Positions 20,621-29,251 of a stretch of DNA of 64,000 nt are shown here, one piece after another. The stretch is taken from assembly GCF_000218685.1 (NCBI RefSeq), contig NW_006763291.1, forward strand, positions 372,001 to 436,000, read 5' to 3'. The position numbers and the translations under genes were made by a program. Position 1 is the first letter of the stretch. Each line of letters opens with the position of its first letter. The notes below the pieces were generated by a model. It ran no database searches. It saw nothing but the letters and a program-made list of their open reading frames with translations, and had not been told where the DNA came from. Source of the stretch: Serpula lacrymans var. lacrymans S7.9. Taxonomy: Eukaryota; Basidiomycota; Agaricomycetes; Boletales; Serpulaceae.

Positions 20621-23600
20621 TTACCCCCTCCTTAGGACTTTCGTCCCGAAAGTAGGGGTCCATCTTTCCGTTTTCCCAATTGAACAGTTGTTTTCGGACT
20701 CTAGTTGTTGTGAAGTTTTCGAAGGGTTGGAAATGTAATTGAAATCGGATCCGTCGGGGTGCACTAGGGTTGTTATCGTGGAATGTTTTTACTTTATCGG
20801 GTGAGTTGTTTAGATGTTGTTCGGGTTCCCACGTGCGTTCCTCTTTTGGATAGTTCTTCCAGTGTACTAAGTATTCCAATTTCCCCTTTTTTAGACGTGA
20901 GTCTAGAACTTCTTCGACTTCGTATTCTTCTTGTCCGTCCACTATTATCGGCGGTATTGGTTTAGGTTTCTGTTGGGAAGGGAATTGTGGTTCTTTGTAC
21001 GGTGTAAGCTTTATCTCGTTGAAAACTGGATGAATAGGTCGCCATGTCGGTGGTAGCGTTAATTTATATGCCGATTCGCCTATTTTTTCCAGTATTTCAA
21101 ACGGACCGTGTCTCTTGTCGTCCAGTTTCTTAGCTGGTCGATCTGTTGAGATATTGGTCGCTTCTACGTACACCTTATCTCCTACTCTATATTCTACTGC
21201 TTCTCTTTTCTTCTTATCGTACTGCTTCTTCATCTGTTCAGCTGCCTTTTGCAGCGACTTTTCTGCTCTCTTCCTTGTTTCTGTCATTCTCTTTACGAAA
21301 TCTTCTGCGTTTTCGTTCTTTACCCCCACTTTCACTACTTCCTGTGTTCTCGGATGATGTCCATGATTCAGGTAGAACGGGCTATATCCCGTCGCAGAAT
21401 GTTGTTTGTTATTGTAAGAGAATTCTGCTAGGGTAAGCCATTCTGCCCAATCATCTTGTTTGTGGTTTACGAAGATTCTGAGATACTGTTCTATCTCTTG
21501 ATTGATTCTCTCCGTCTGTCCATCCGTTTGTGGATGCCAAGCCGTTGATGGGTTCGCTTTTATCTGAAGGAGTGTATGTAGATCTTTCATGAATTTCGAA
21601 ACGAATTGCGGTCCCCGATCTGAGATGATCTTTTCGGGTATGCCATGGTTCCTGAATACATGATCTCTAAATAGTCGTGCCACTCCTTCTGATGTGAGCT
21701 CCATCTGCGTGGGAATTACCTTGATCATTTTTGTAAACCGATCTACTACTACCATTATCATGTTATATCCATTTGATTCTGGTAGCGGTCCGATCAGATC
21801 TACTGATATGATCTGCCAAGGTTTATCCGGGATCTCATTTGGATGAAGCGGTGCTGCTTTCTTTTTGTGGTCTGTTTTGGTTCTTTGGCAGACTTCGCAT
21901 CCATCTACGTATCTCGTGATATCTCTGTCCATATAGGGCCACCAGTATTGTCGAGTAATTAGCTCCTTTGTCTTATATCTTCCTGGATGGCCTGCAATAA
22001 CAGAGTCGTGGTTTCGTCGGATAATTTCTTCCCTTAACGCGGCATCCTTCGGTACATAGATCCTGCCTTTGAATACTATGCAACCGTCTTCGTCTAGCCA
22101 ACCATCCTCTCTCCTCTCTATCTTTCCTTTCATCTTTTTTATCAACTCATCTACATTTCCCTTTCTTTTTGTAATCCACTTTGAAATCTCCAATTCTTTC
22201 TCTTGACTGTCTGCGATCTCTTGTCTTTGTTCCGGAGAGAGAGTCATTCTTACAAATAGTTTCTCATCCAGTAGTATGACGTCTTCGTTGTCGTTTTCTC
22301 CTTTGTTATGATCTGATCGCCTTGAGAGAAGATCTGCTTTTATATGCTTCCTTCCTGGCATATGATGTATCGTGAAATGATACTGGCTCAACTCTGTCAT
22401 CCACCGCGCCTGTCTCCTGTTCAACTTCTTGGGTTCTTTGAAATACAGCAGATTTTGATGATCTGTCCATATTTCAAATTCCTCTTCTGCGTCTATTAAG
22501 TAATGTCTCCATTCGTTAAGTGCCGTCATGATGGCAAGAAGTTCTTTGTCATAGATCTCGTAATTGCGTTCTGTGGGGTTTAACGCTTTGGAGAGATATG
22601 CAATTGGCTTCCAGTCATCTTTTTGTCTTTGTGATAAGACAGCACCCATAGCGAAGTCACTACTATCTGCTTCTACTTTGTATTGGCCATGTGGTACTGG
22701 GAGAGCTAACACCGGGGCTGAAGCTACACGTTGTTTTAATGTGTTAAATGCTTCTTGTTGTTCATTTCCCCAAATGAAGTCCTCTTTTCCCGTTAACTTG
22801 GTCAATGGTTTGGCTACTTCCCCGAAGCCCTCTATGAACCTTCGATAGAAATTTACAAATCCCAAGAATGCTTGTATGTCTTTCTTATTTTTGCATTCTG
22901 GCCATTTGCTAATTCCTTCTACTTTCACCGGATCCATGCGAATTTCGTTTTCTGAGATGATCAGTCCCAGGTATTCTACTTTTGTCTGTTCGAAATCGCA
23001 TTTTTCTGGTTTAAGATAGAGATGATTTTTTCTCAGGATTTCTAACACACGTCGCGTCGTTGCTCGGTGCGTTTCTATATCCTTTGTGAATATCATGATA
23101 TCATCTAGATATATGATTACTAATCCTTCATCTATCAACTCTCTAAAAAGCGTGTTCATCATCATTTGGAACGTGGCGGGGGAGTTTGTCAGTCCGAAGA
23201 ACATGACTAGTGGTTCGAATAATCCCCGATTTGTCCTAAACGCCGCTTTATGCTCATCTCCTTCTCTCATTCGGATGTTATTATATCCCCATCTTACATC
23301 CAACTTTGTGAAGTATTTGGCCCCACTCAATTTGTCTACTAGTTCCCCGATCAACGGAAGTGGATATCTATTTTTGATGGTGATATCGTTTAGCTTCCTA
23401 TAATCTTGAACTGGTCTCAACTTCCCGTCTTTCTTTTTAATGAAGAAGAATGGTGATGCGAATGGGGACTTCGATGGTCTTATCCGTCCCGATTCCAGAT
23501 TCTCTTTTAGGAACGCATCTAGTTCTTCTTGCTCTCCTCTTGCCAATGGATAGATCTTGCAATCTAGGGAGTGATCTCCCGGTATTAGTTCGATTGCGTG

Positions 23601-24857
23601 ATCCCATTGTCTTCTTTCAGGTAATGTGTCAAACTCCTTTTTGTCAAATACGTCTTTGTATTGATGAAGGTGTTTTGGCACTATCTTTTCGAATCCTCCT
23701 TCTTTTCGATCTTTGCCTGCGGCTTCTGCTAGCTTCTGTGCCATTGTGCCTTGGGCTCTAATACGGTAATATTGATCGTCGATCGTGGCATCTTCAAAAT
23801 TATGGAGATTCACCTGTATCATCCTCTCATCTTCTCGTAGTTCCTCAAAGAATATTTCCGGATCCTCCTCTGGATCAGAGATTCGGATTCTCGGTCTACA
23901 TTCTTCAGGACACCTTTCAAAGGTCAACTTCGATTCTTTCCAGTCTATTTTAGGATTATGTTTGTTCAACCACTCATGCCCTAGAAACATTTTTCCGTTA
24001 CCCAGATTGGTTACGGCAAGATGTATCTTCTCGACGTGTCCGTCGATTTCCATGAGCAGTATTACAAATTCATTGATGGCTCCGTTTTTATTAAGAGTTC
24101 CATCTGCATTATAGACTGGAATAGGTCTCGGTATCTTCCTTGTCTCATATCTTTTGTCTTTCACAAATTGGGAGTCGATGCAACTCCCCGTGCATCCACT
24201 GTCCAATAGTGCTTCGACTATTTCTGATTGGAGAGTATCTAATGTAGTAAGCTTACATTTTACGTTCATTTGATTGCCTTGGGTGCCCCTAATGTACTTT
24301 TTTGGGGAGGCAATTTCTATGATCGCTTGTATAGCTTCTACCTTTGGTAACCGGTTGATTTCCTTTATCGTTTCCCGGGTTACTTCTCTCGCTCTCTTTT
24401 TATGTGTCCAGGCACTTAGAATCCCAATGGATCTTTCTTCCTTTTGGTCTCTTAGCCTATCTACTACCCACTCTGGGGTCCAAACTTCTGTTCTAGGTTT
24501 TTTTAAAGGGGTTCCTGACCTTTCTTCTACAGTCTCTGCTGCGTTTTCCTCCGTAGAGTTCGCCGCATCGGGTGTAGGAATCTTAGGTTCTATCGTAAAT
24601 GCTGCGCTTTTTAGTGATTTGCCCGCCGTCGTAACTGCGGATGTCTTATCACTCTGCGCCGCTTTTACTCTAGCTGCATCTTTTTCGTTTCGGATTTCTT
24701 TCTTTGTCTGAGTGGAAATAATTTTATTGTTATCCGCGCTAAAGCAGCAGCTTAACAATTCTGAGTCACATGTATCTACTGTCAAAGGAAGAAACCGATT
24801 CGAAACGTCTTTAGGCTCAGTCGGTCGATGCGGTACCGCTGGCCTCTTTAAAAACCC
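20589..24857 (-). CDS. pol: Pol polyprotein of element I (via -1 frameshift)
   Basis: About 1420 codons are open from the slippery site at 24857-24851 to a stop at 20589-20591. There is no ATG at its beginning. Domains in order: linker; aspartic protease (LLDSGCTGSCID, about residue 195); reverse transcriptase with YLDDIMIF; RNase H with EADSSDFAMG and YDKELLAI; integrase zinc finger (H-x-H-C-C: GHPGRYKTKE...CEVCQRTK); DDE core (SVDLIGPLPES, SDRGPQF, DGQTERINQE); GPF/Y-type region (HGPFEILEKIGESAYKL); chromodomain (EYEVEEVLDSR...YLVHWKNYP...TWEPEQHL). No stops or shifts break it. The last 11 codons run through the polypurine tract into the 3' LTR. The chromodomain is thought to steer integration to histone-marked chromatin. 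Confidence 0.95.
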   Translation of the reverse strand, partial: GFLKRPAVPHRPTEPKDVSNRFLPLTVDTCDSELLSCCFSADNNKIISTQTKKEIRNEKDAARVKAAQSDKTSAVTTAGKSLKSAAFTIEPKIPTPDAANSTEENAAETVEERSGTPLKKPRTEVWTPEWVVDRLRDQKEERSIGILSAWTHKKRAREVTRETIKEINRLPKVEAIQAIIEIASPKKYIRGTQGNQMNVKCKLTTLDTLQSEIVEALLDSGCTGSCIDSQFVKDKRYETRKIPRPIPVYNADGTLNKNGAINEFVILLMEIDGHVEKIHLAVTNLGNGKMFLGHEWLNKHNPKIDWKESKLTFERCPEECRPRIRISDPEEDPEIFFEELREDERMIQVNLHNFEDATIDDQYYRIRAQGTMAQKLAEAAGKDRKEGGFEKIVPKHLHQYKDVFDKKEFDTLPERRQWDHAIELIPGDHSLDCKIYPLARGEQEELDAFLKENLESGRIRPSKSPFASPFFFIKKKDGKLRPVQDYRKLNDITIKNRYPLPLIGELVDKLSGAKYFTKLDVRWGYNNIRMREGDEHKAAFRTNRGLFEPLVMFFGLTNSPATFQMMMNTLFRELIDEGLVIIYLDDIMIFTKDIETHRATTRRVLEILRKNHLYLKPEKCDFEQTKVEYLGLIISENEIRMDPVKVEGISKWPECKNKKDIQAFLGFVNFYRRFIEGFGEVAKPLTKLTGKEDFIWGNEQQEAFNTLKQRVASAPVLALPVPHGQYKVEADSSDFAMGAVLSQRQKDDWKPIAYLSKALNPTERNYEIYDKELLAIMTALNEWRHYLIDAEEEFEIWTDHQNLLYFKEPKKLNRRQARWMTELSQYHFTIHHMPGRKHIKADLLSRRSDHNKGENDNEDVILLDEKLFVRMTLSPEQRQEIADSQEKELEISKWITKRKGNVDELIKKMKGKIERREDGWLDEDGCIVFKGRIYVPKDAALREEIIRRNHDSVIAGHPGRYKTKELITRQYWWPYMDRDITRYVDGCEVCQRTKTDHKKKAAPLHPNEIPDKPWQIISVDLIGPLPESNGYNMIMVVVDRFTKMIKVIPTQMELTSEGVARLFRDHVFRNHGIPEKIISDRGPQFVSKFMKDLHTLLQIKANPSTAWHPQTDGQTERINQEIEQYLRIFVNHKQDDWAEWLTLAEFSYNNKQHSATGYSPFYLNHGHHPRTQEVVKVGVKNENAEDFVKRMTETRKRAEKSLQKAAEQMKKQYDKKKREAVEYRVGDKVYVEATNISTDRPAKKLDDKRHGPFEILEKIGESAYKLTLPPTWRPIHPVFNEIKLTPYKEPQFPSQQKPKPIPPIIVDGQEEYEVEEVLDSRLKKGKLEYLVHWKNYPKEERTWEPEQHLNNSPDKVKTFHDNNPSAPRRIRFQLHFQPFENFTTTRVRKQLFNWENGKMDPYFRDESPKEGVMSRLEPEALV
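20621..20634 (-). other. Polypurine tract of element I
   Basis: Read in element orientation the sequence before the 3' LTR is AAGGAGGGGGTAA, the expected plus-strand primer. It is translated as part of the pol tail. Confidence 0.8.
24728..24756. repeat. 29-nt motif shared with the LTR
   Basis: TGTTATCCGCGCTAAAGCAG and the next nine bases occur here, at the start of pol, and at 20504-20532 and 26977-27005 in the LTRs. It can form a short AAGC/GCTT stem. It lies about 95 nt downstream of the frameshift site. Confidence 0.8.
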
Positions 24858-25966
24858 TCAAGGAGTTTTTCCCTTTCCTCTTTCGTCATCTTTTCTAAGA
24901 ACTCTCGGACATTAAATTGTGGCTTCCTTTTTTGTGCGTCTTTGCACTCGAAGCTTCTATGTCCCTTTTCTCCACATCGGTAGCATCGTCCCTCCGTGCG
25001 GAACTTTGCTTTATCTACCTCCATTCTTTCTCCGCTACCGGTATAGGTATATCCGGTTCCGTCTTTCTTCTTCTCTCCTTCTTTCTTTTGTTCCGAATAG
25101 GGTTTTTTCCCAGTATCGGAACCTTTTTTCTCTTTTTCTCTCTCTCTCCAAATATAGTCTATTCTGATGAGTTCCCTTTTCCATTCTTGGTAATCTCTTG
25201 GAATGTGCCCACCGTAGATCACCCTATCTACTAGCGGCTTGTTCATATTCCTTCTGAGTAAAGATACTAGGAACTCTTCATTTATTCTATTTGTGTATCC
25301 CGCCCATCTTTTCTTCTCTTCAAACCTTTCAAAGAAGGCTTGGGCGGTTTCATTGCCCTGTCTCAGGGTCAGTATTTCGTTCTTGGCAGTTTCTTTTTCA
25401 AAACTGTCCTTGAACCTTTCTTCCATTTTGTCTGCAAAATACGGCCAACTTCCGTACGTGTTTGTAATATCGAGCCCCAACTGTTGGGCATCGACTCGGT
25501 TCTCTAGCCAATCGGTCCGGAAGGCCGCGGCTTCTCCTTCTTTCATAAAAGATAGCACAAAGCTTATCTTCTTTCGATCATCTTTGAAATATACGGCATC
25601 ATCTTCGAAATGCAGTAATAAGGACTCTCTAAAGGCCCTGTACTTTTTCTTATCTCCGGAGAAGTTCTCGGGTTTCTCCAGTGCCGTTCTACTTCTTTCC
25701 ACCTTTTCTGGAGGTGGCGGTATCTGTTTCTTTAGTTTTCTTTGCAAGACGCTCACTTCTTCGAGTGCCTCGTCTAGCTGCGATTGGTAATGCATTTGCG
25801 TTTGTCTTATCGCCTTTTCTACTTCTTGTTTTACGTATGCTTCCAATCGCGCTTCTTTCGGGGGGGGAGTGTCTGTTCTGGGTAATGCGTCCATCATGTC
25901 CCTGGTAAATGCGCTGTCCGTGCTGTTGGATGGCTCGGGCAGATCGCGATATTCTAGGTTGGACAT
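24848..25966 (-). CDS. gag: Gag of element I
   Basis: 372 aa from ATG 25966. A coiled-coil-like charged region lies around residues 40-85. A capsid-type helical core follows (ENFSGDKKKYRAFRESLLLH through FLVSLLRRNMNKPLVDRVIY). A basic linker leads to a CCHC zinc knuckle, CYRCGEKGHRSFEC, near residue 335. It packages the RNA and builds the particle. The stop at 24848-24850 abuts the slippery heptamer. It is intact. Confidence 0.93.
   Translation of the reverse strand: MSNLEYRDLPEPSNSTDSAFTRDMMDALPRTDTPPPKEARLEAYVKQEVEKAIRQTQMHYQSQLDEALEEVSVLQRKLKKQIPPPPEKVERSRTALEKPENFSGDKKKYRAFRESLLLHFEDDAVYFKDDRKKISFVLSFMKEGEAAAFRTDWLENRVDAQQLGLDITNTYGSWPYFADKMEERFKDSFEKETAKNEILTLRQGNETAQAFFERFEEKKRWAGYTNRINEEFLVSLLRRNMNKPLVDRVIYGGHIPRDYQEWKRELIRIDYIWREREKEKKGSDTGKKPYSEQKKEGEKKKDGTGYTYTGSGERMEVDKAKFRTEGRCYRCGEKGHRSFECKDAQKRKPQFNVREFLEKMTKEEREKLLEGF
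24851..24857 (-). other. Slippery heptamer GGGTTTT at gag stop (element I)
   Basis: In gag frame the sequence reads GAG GGT TTT TAA. The -1 frame reads GGG TTT TTA and is open into pol. A TGA lies directly before GGG in the -1 frame, so the shift can only occur here. This is a canonical X XXY YYZ -1 site. Confidence 0.88.
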
Positions 25967-26126
25967 TAAACGTGAGTTGGGGAGGAGGGGGAGTTTCGGA
26001 TTTGATTAAAGGGGATGGTATTCTGATGGGTTCTATTTCTGGTAAAGGGAATTTCCCTTTGAATACGTAATCTTGAGAGTAAATGTGTTGCTCTCCGATC
26101 CAAATGTAAAAGTCTCTACTAAGCAT
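25689..26126 (-). CDS. Basic reading frame overlapping gag of element I
   Basis: The ATG at 26126 opens a 145-codon frame starting MLSRDFYIWIGEQHIYSQDY. It is Pro-rich in the middle and very basic at the end (RRGTRRSERLAKKTKE). It starts 160 nt upstream of gag and overlaps gag's first 278 nt in the pol phase. Its open length and non-random start suggest it is translated or was once the gag leader. It may be a pre-gag product, but chance overlap is not excluded. Confidence 0.45.
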   Translation of the reverse strand: MLSRDFYIWIGEQHIYSQDYVFKGKFPLPEIEPIRIPSPLIKSETPPPPQLTFNVQPRISRSARAIQQHGQRIYQGHDGRITQNRHSPPERSAIGSIRKTRSRKGDKTNANALPIAARRGTRRSERLAKKTKETDTATSRKGGKK

Positions 26127-26274
26127 AGAAAGGAGTTCACCAGTGATAAGCTGGATCGATACACCGCTTTCTAAGATCCTAGTAGTCTATCTATTCTCTT
26201 TGAGTCAAAGTGGTCCTCTTCAGCCCACTACTGACTATGTAGGTATGGTAACTATTTTTGTATTTTATGAATTT

Positions 26275-26442
26275 TATGTAAAAAGTATAGTGATAAATTG
26301 GGGTCCGAACGGTTGTCCCAATGTGACCAGCTTATTAAGCTTTCAGTCCTTCTCCCGACTGGCGGACGCAAATGCGCGGCCTGGTCAGAGGAAATCGAAA
26401 ATGAAACTAGGTAAAACCGAGAAAATCCCAATGGTTCCACAC
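26275..26442 (-). other. Conserved 5' leader block of element I
   Basis: In element orientation this untranslated leader shares GTGTGGAACCATTG, TCTGACCAGGC, GGAGAAGG, AGCTTAA-AAGC, TTTATCA and TTTTACATAAA with the leader of element E (57342-57515). A frame without ATG reads SDQAAHLRPP here and SDQAGHLPPS there. Candidate roles are packaging signal, ribosome entry or a short peptide. Confidence 0.65.
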
Positions 26443-26695
26443 CAAAGAGATTATAGTGATATAAATGTATTTATAGGGGGATGGTTACGAAGGAGTCTTG
26501 GGATGAGGAAGGTGATACGTTGGCGGGAAAGAAAGATAAGATGGTGTCGGGGCGAGTAGGGATGTGATGGAGTGGAAGAGTAGTGGTAGTTTGGGTTGAG
26601 TGTTTGAGTAGGGTTAGGATTAGTAGGATGATGATGATGGTGACGATGATGGTTGTTAGGATTGTTGCTGTTAAGTTCATAAACGGTACTTGTAG

Positions 26696-26707
26696 CAGTT
26701 GTTGATT
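26696..26707 (-). other. Self-priming primer-binding site of element I
   Basis: AATCAACAACTG (element orientation), one base after the 5' LTR, is the exact reverse complement of CAGTTGTTGATT at 26797-26808 in the LTR. That site lies 27-35 nt downstream of the LTR TATATATAT. The TGG typical of a tRNA-primed site is absent. Confidence 0.8.
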
Positions 26708-26708
26708 G

Positions 26709-27093
26709 TGTAAAACCTCTATCCCCTATACCGAGTTGACGGAGGGATAAAAGCTTAAATCAAACAAGTAGCGTTTTCAAGTAGCGATTGAGAATTAATC
26801 AACAACTGAGGAAAGTATGTACATGATGGTCTACTATATATATGTTTCTGAAAGTCAGCCATGAGGCGCTGACTGAGCTAACATGCAGTAGCCATGAGGC
26901 GCTGACTGATGTTCTTTGTAATAATTCTAGACTCGTGTCACGTGGTGGTCACGTGATCTGATATAACTACGTATTATGTTATCCGCGCTAAAGCAGCAGC
27001 TTAACATATCTTATCTGTCATGTGATCAGATGTAAAAGAAAAAGAAAAAGAAACTTAGCGCTTAGACTAGCGCTTCTGGTTCAAGTCGTGACA
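26709..27093 (-). repeat. 5' LTR of Ty3 element I
   Basis: 385 bp, by eye the same as 20236-20620. The TATA box is at 26835-26843 and the predicted transcript start near 26808. Confidence 0.93.
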
Positions 27094-27346
27094 TTTCACT
27101 TAGTTTTATTACTTTATTTACAAGTTTCTCATGCAGTGAAGCTGGTCACACGGGCTGCGCCCTCTGACATCATCAGCCATTGCTTTCATCAAACTGTATA
27201 GTACATTAGTACAAACACGCTGTAGTATATAAACCTCAATTGATCCAGGAGACTCCTCAGTGAGTCCTCCTGTTGTTTACCCACAACTAACTTGGTCCTA
27301 TCTAAGGGGTAACCACTCCCTCTCATTACTCTCTGACTGGTCAACG

Positions 27347-27689
27347 GTAATAAAACTAAGTAAAACTCAGCCACTGCCCAAGAGGCCATAGAAACAACTG
27401 TATTATTTACCTAAGTGAAACTACAATAGATGTTAGTTTAAGGTGGTCTCTAATAAATGTAATGTAACATACCTCAGCCGCTGCCCGAGAGGCTATAGAA
27501 ACAACTGAGGTATTCCTATACTAAACCCCCTACTACTTATAGTCGGAGGTGCTACTCGCTACAGTATAATGACTCCTAGGAGTACAATTGTGCTCCTAGG
27601 AGAACAATGGTGACTCCATGCAGTGGTGGCTATGCTCCATGAAGAACAATGGCTGCTTTGGCAGAGACCGGGTTTATCCGGTTTTGTCA
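27347..27689 (-). repeat. Repeat A copy 2, inverted
   Basis: 343 bp, nearly identical reverse complement of copy 1 (19908-20235 + 27099-27111). It also sits inside solo LTR B. The two copies form a large inverted pair around element I and LTR B's centre. No clear target duplication of its own was found. Confidence 0.8.
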
Positions 27690-27775
27690 AATGGTACATA
27701 CTGTTGATTGGTATTCTCTTTTTTGCTTGTCTGAGTTGTGCACCAGAGTAACTAACTCTAGGTTGTTACAAGTAC

Positions 27776-28356
27776 AGCCAGCCAACCAGCACAATGGGTA
27801 AGGGCTAATGGCTGAGATCTTGCTAACCAGCTCCTAGTCCCATTAGTGCCTGGATATATTAATAGAGGCTTTAGTCAGGATCATACCTTATTATGAGGAT
27901 ATAGTTCCTGAACATGCCTGACAAACCTATTATTAGCACATTCTCACCTGCTTATTAATCTTTTAAGTTGTACAATAGTTATTCTTTTCTTATTGGTTAG
28001 TCCCATCCTCAGACCACTTTTCTTTATTTCTCTTTTGGTCTGGAGAGATAGACAGTTAGCTATAATAATCCTACATATCCATGTACAATTCTTTAGCTTT
28101 TTATTACTTGAATTACCCGCTTTACTCCTTAGCAAAACCTTGAGTCTACTCTTCATCCTTGACTTGCTATAATCTCTAGCACCTATAGATCTCAAGATTC
28201 ACCATACCTCTTACTCCCTGCAAGTGCAGTCAGAGATAGGTCTTGTTTTGTTATAATTTAGCATTGTCTCACAAGCAGACTGACACAAGCAGTCAATCCT
28301 CAAATATTTAAGGCCTTTGTGGACAACAACAAAGTCAGGCATTAGCAGGCTCAATG
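27776..28356. other. AT-rich spacer without a supported gene
   Basis: No domain-bearing frame. It lies right of the solo LTR B target duplication. Confidence 0.4.
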
Positions 28357-28880
28357 TCAGAGAGTCAAATAAGCAAAAAGAACATCACCGCTTGGTAACT
28401 CTTTGATGTGCATGGTGAGCATTTTAGCATGGGCTTCATACTCCACAAGTTCCAACTGGTGGCTCTGCCACTGTAGTGCAATGTTTTTGTAGGCTCGTGA
28501 CCAGTACTAAACGCAAGCTTGGACTCAATGATTAATAAATCAGAAAATTTGTGAGCTTGCAAAAGGACTGGTAAATATGTAGGCTCGCAACCAACTGGCT
28601 GGTACATGCGGACCTCACTTTGGCAAGACACATGACATCCCCACAAATGTGAGTCAGGACTTAGCAGAATTTGGTGAAGCTTGTTAGTCAGCAAGCAGAA
28701 CCTAATAATCACAACAAAATTAGTATATGTTACAGTTGTAGTTTGCAATGGAATATGTAGTGAGAATGGGTCAAAAGGCATTGGAGTAAAGTTTGGAAAA
28801 CACTTTATTGGATTGAGTAAATATGGATCCCAGCAAGAATAGCCAATGGCCATAAATCTAGTCTTCTGAAGGTTGGGCAA
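28357..28880 (-). pseudogene. Eroded gene, unclassified
   Basis: Coding-like minus-strand text: MPFDPFSLHIPLQTTT, SEVRMYQPVGCEPTYLPVLL, and in another frame WQSHQLELVEYEAHAKMLTM ending in TGA at 28357-28359. The frame change near 28490 implies an intron or shift. Composition and setting suggest a transposon-derived protein, but no family is recognised. Confidence 0.4.
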
Positions 28881-29251
28881 TTCCTTTTTCAGTAAAAATA
28901 ATACAATTAAGTGATCAAAGTTTTGCCAAGTCAGAAGTCAGTGAACTTGTGCTGTCTGTAAAGTAATGCTAAGTCCTATATGCATGTTTGACTTGCTGCT
29001 CAGTTGTTGAATGTTATTATAACTATGAGAGTTTTCAATGTGGCTACAATCTTCATTGCATTCACTATTACTGCACTACTGCTGCTCCTGTGTTGCCACA
29101 AAAACCACGTGAGCGGACCTAAGTGAAATAACCAACACAATATGGCTTGCACATGGCATTTGAGACCACCGTCCCCTTTGTTTTAGATTGCAAGGTTCAT
29201 GCCACTACTCTTTTGGATGACCACTCTCTCGTACATCTCGCAGATTGTAGA
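28881..29251. other. Spacer between eroded coding fragments
   Basis: Nothing supported. It may contain introns of the eroded gene(s) on either side. Confidence 0.3.

Larger units (their letters stand above)
20236..27093 (-). mobile_element. Ty3 element I: intact chromodomain retrotransposon
   Basis: A 6858-bp LTR retrotransposon on the minus strand. Its two 385-bp LTRs look identical by eye. It has a perfect TTTCA target duplication (20231-20235, 27094-27098), a self-priming-type primer site, a gag frame, a long uninterrupted pol in the -1 frame and a polypurine tract. Pol order is protease, RT, RNase H, integrase, chromodomain, placing it among Ty3 chromoviruses. The combination of Tf1-like priming and intact frames suggests a very recent, possibly still mobile insertion. 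It sits inside repeat A. Confidence 0.95.
19908..27111 (+). repeat. Repeat A copy 1, hosting Ty3 element I
   Basis: A 343-bp non-autonomous repeat (about 19908-20235 plus 27099-27111) was inserted in solo LTR B. A possible CTTTAT duplication flanks it (19902-19907 and 27112-27117). It begins GACAAAACCGGATAAACCCG and ends near CTTAGTTTTATTA. Inside is a palindromic CTCCTAGGAG pair and two related blocks containing AGTTGTTTCTAT and GGGCAGCGGCT. Ty3 element I then inserted at TTTCA within it. Element class is unknown; no terminal inverted repeat of its own is evident. Confidence 0.75.
19781..27770 (+). repeat. Solo LTR B, split by later insertions
   Basis: Starts TGTTATGATACACAATTTT at 19781 and ends GGTTGTTACA at 27770. 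Both ends are flanked by AGTAC (19776-19780 and 27771-27775), a perfect 5-bp target duplication. Without the insertions it is about 440 bp. Other copies or pieces lie at 29962-30376, 53185-53400 and 59237-59385. The middle portion (27112-27346) carries the diagnostic GACTCCTCAG and GAGTCCTCCTGTTGT blocks. It is interrupted by repeat A copies at 19908-27111 and 27347-27689. Confidence 0.85.

Noticed and set aside
20783..25908. Many plus-strand open frames of 60-180 codons across element I
   Set aside because: They are antisense to gag and pol, lack domain character and start mostly at non-ATG codons. They are shadows of the long coding frames.
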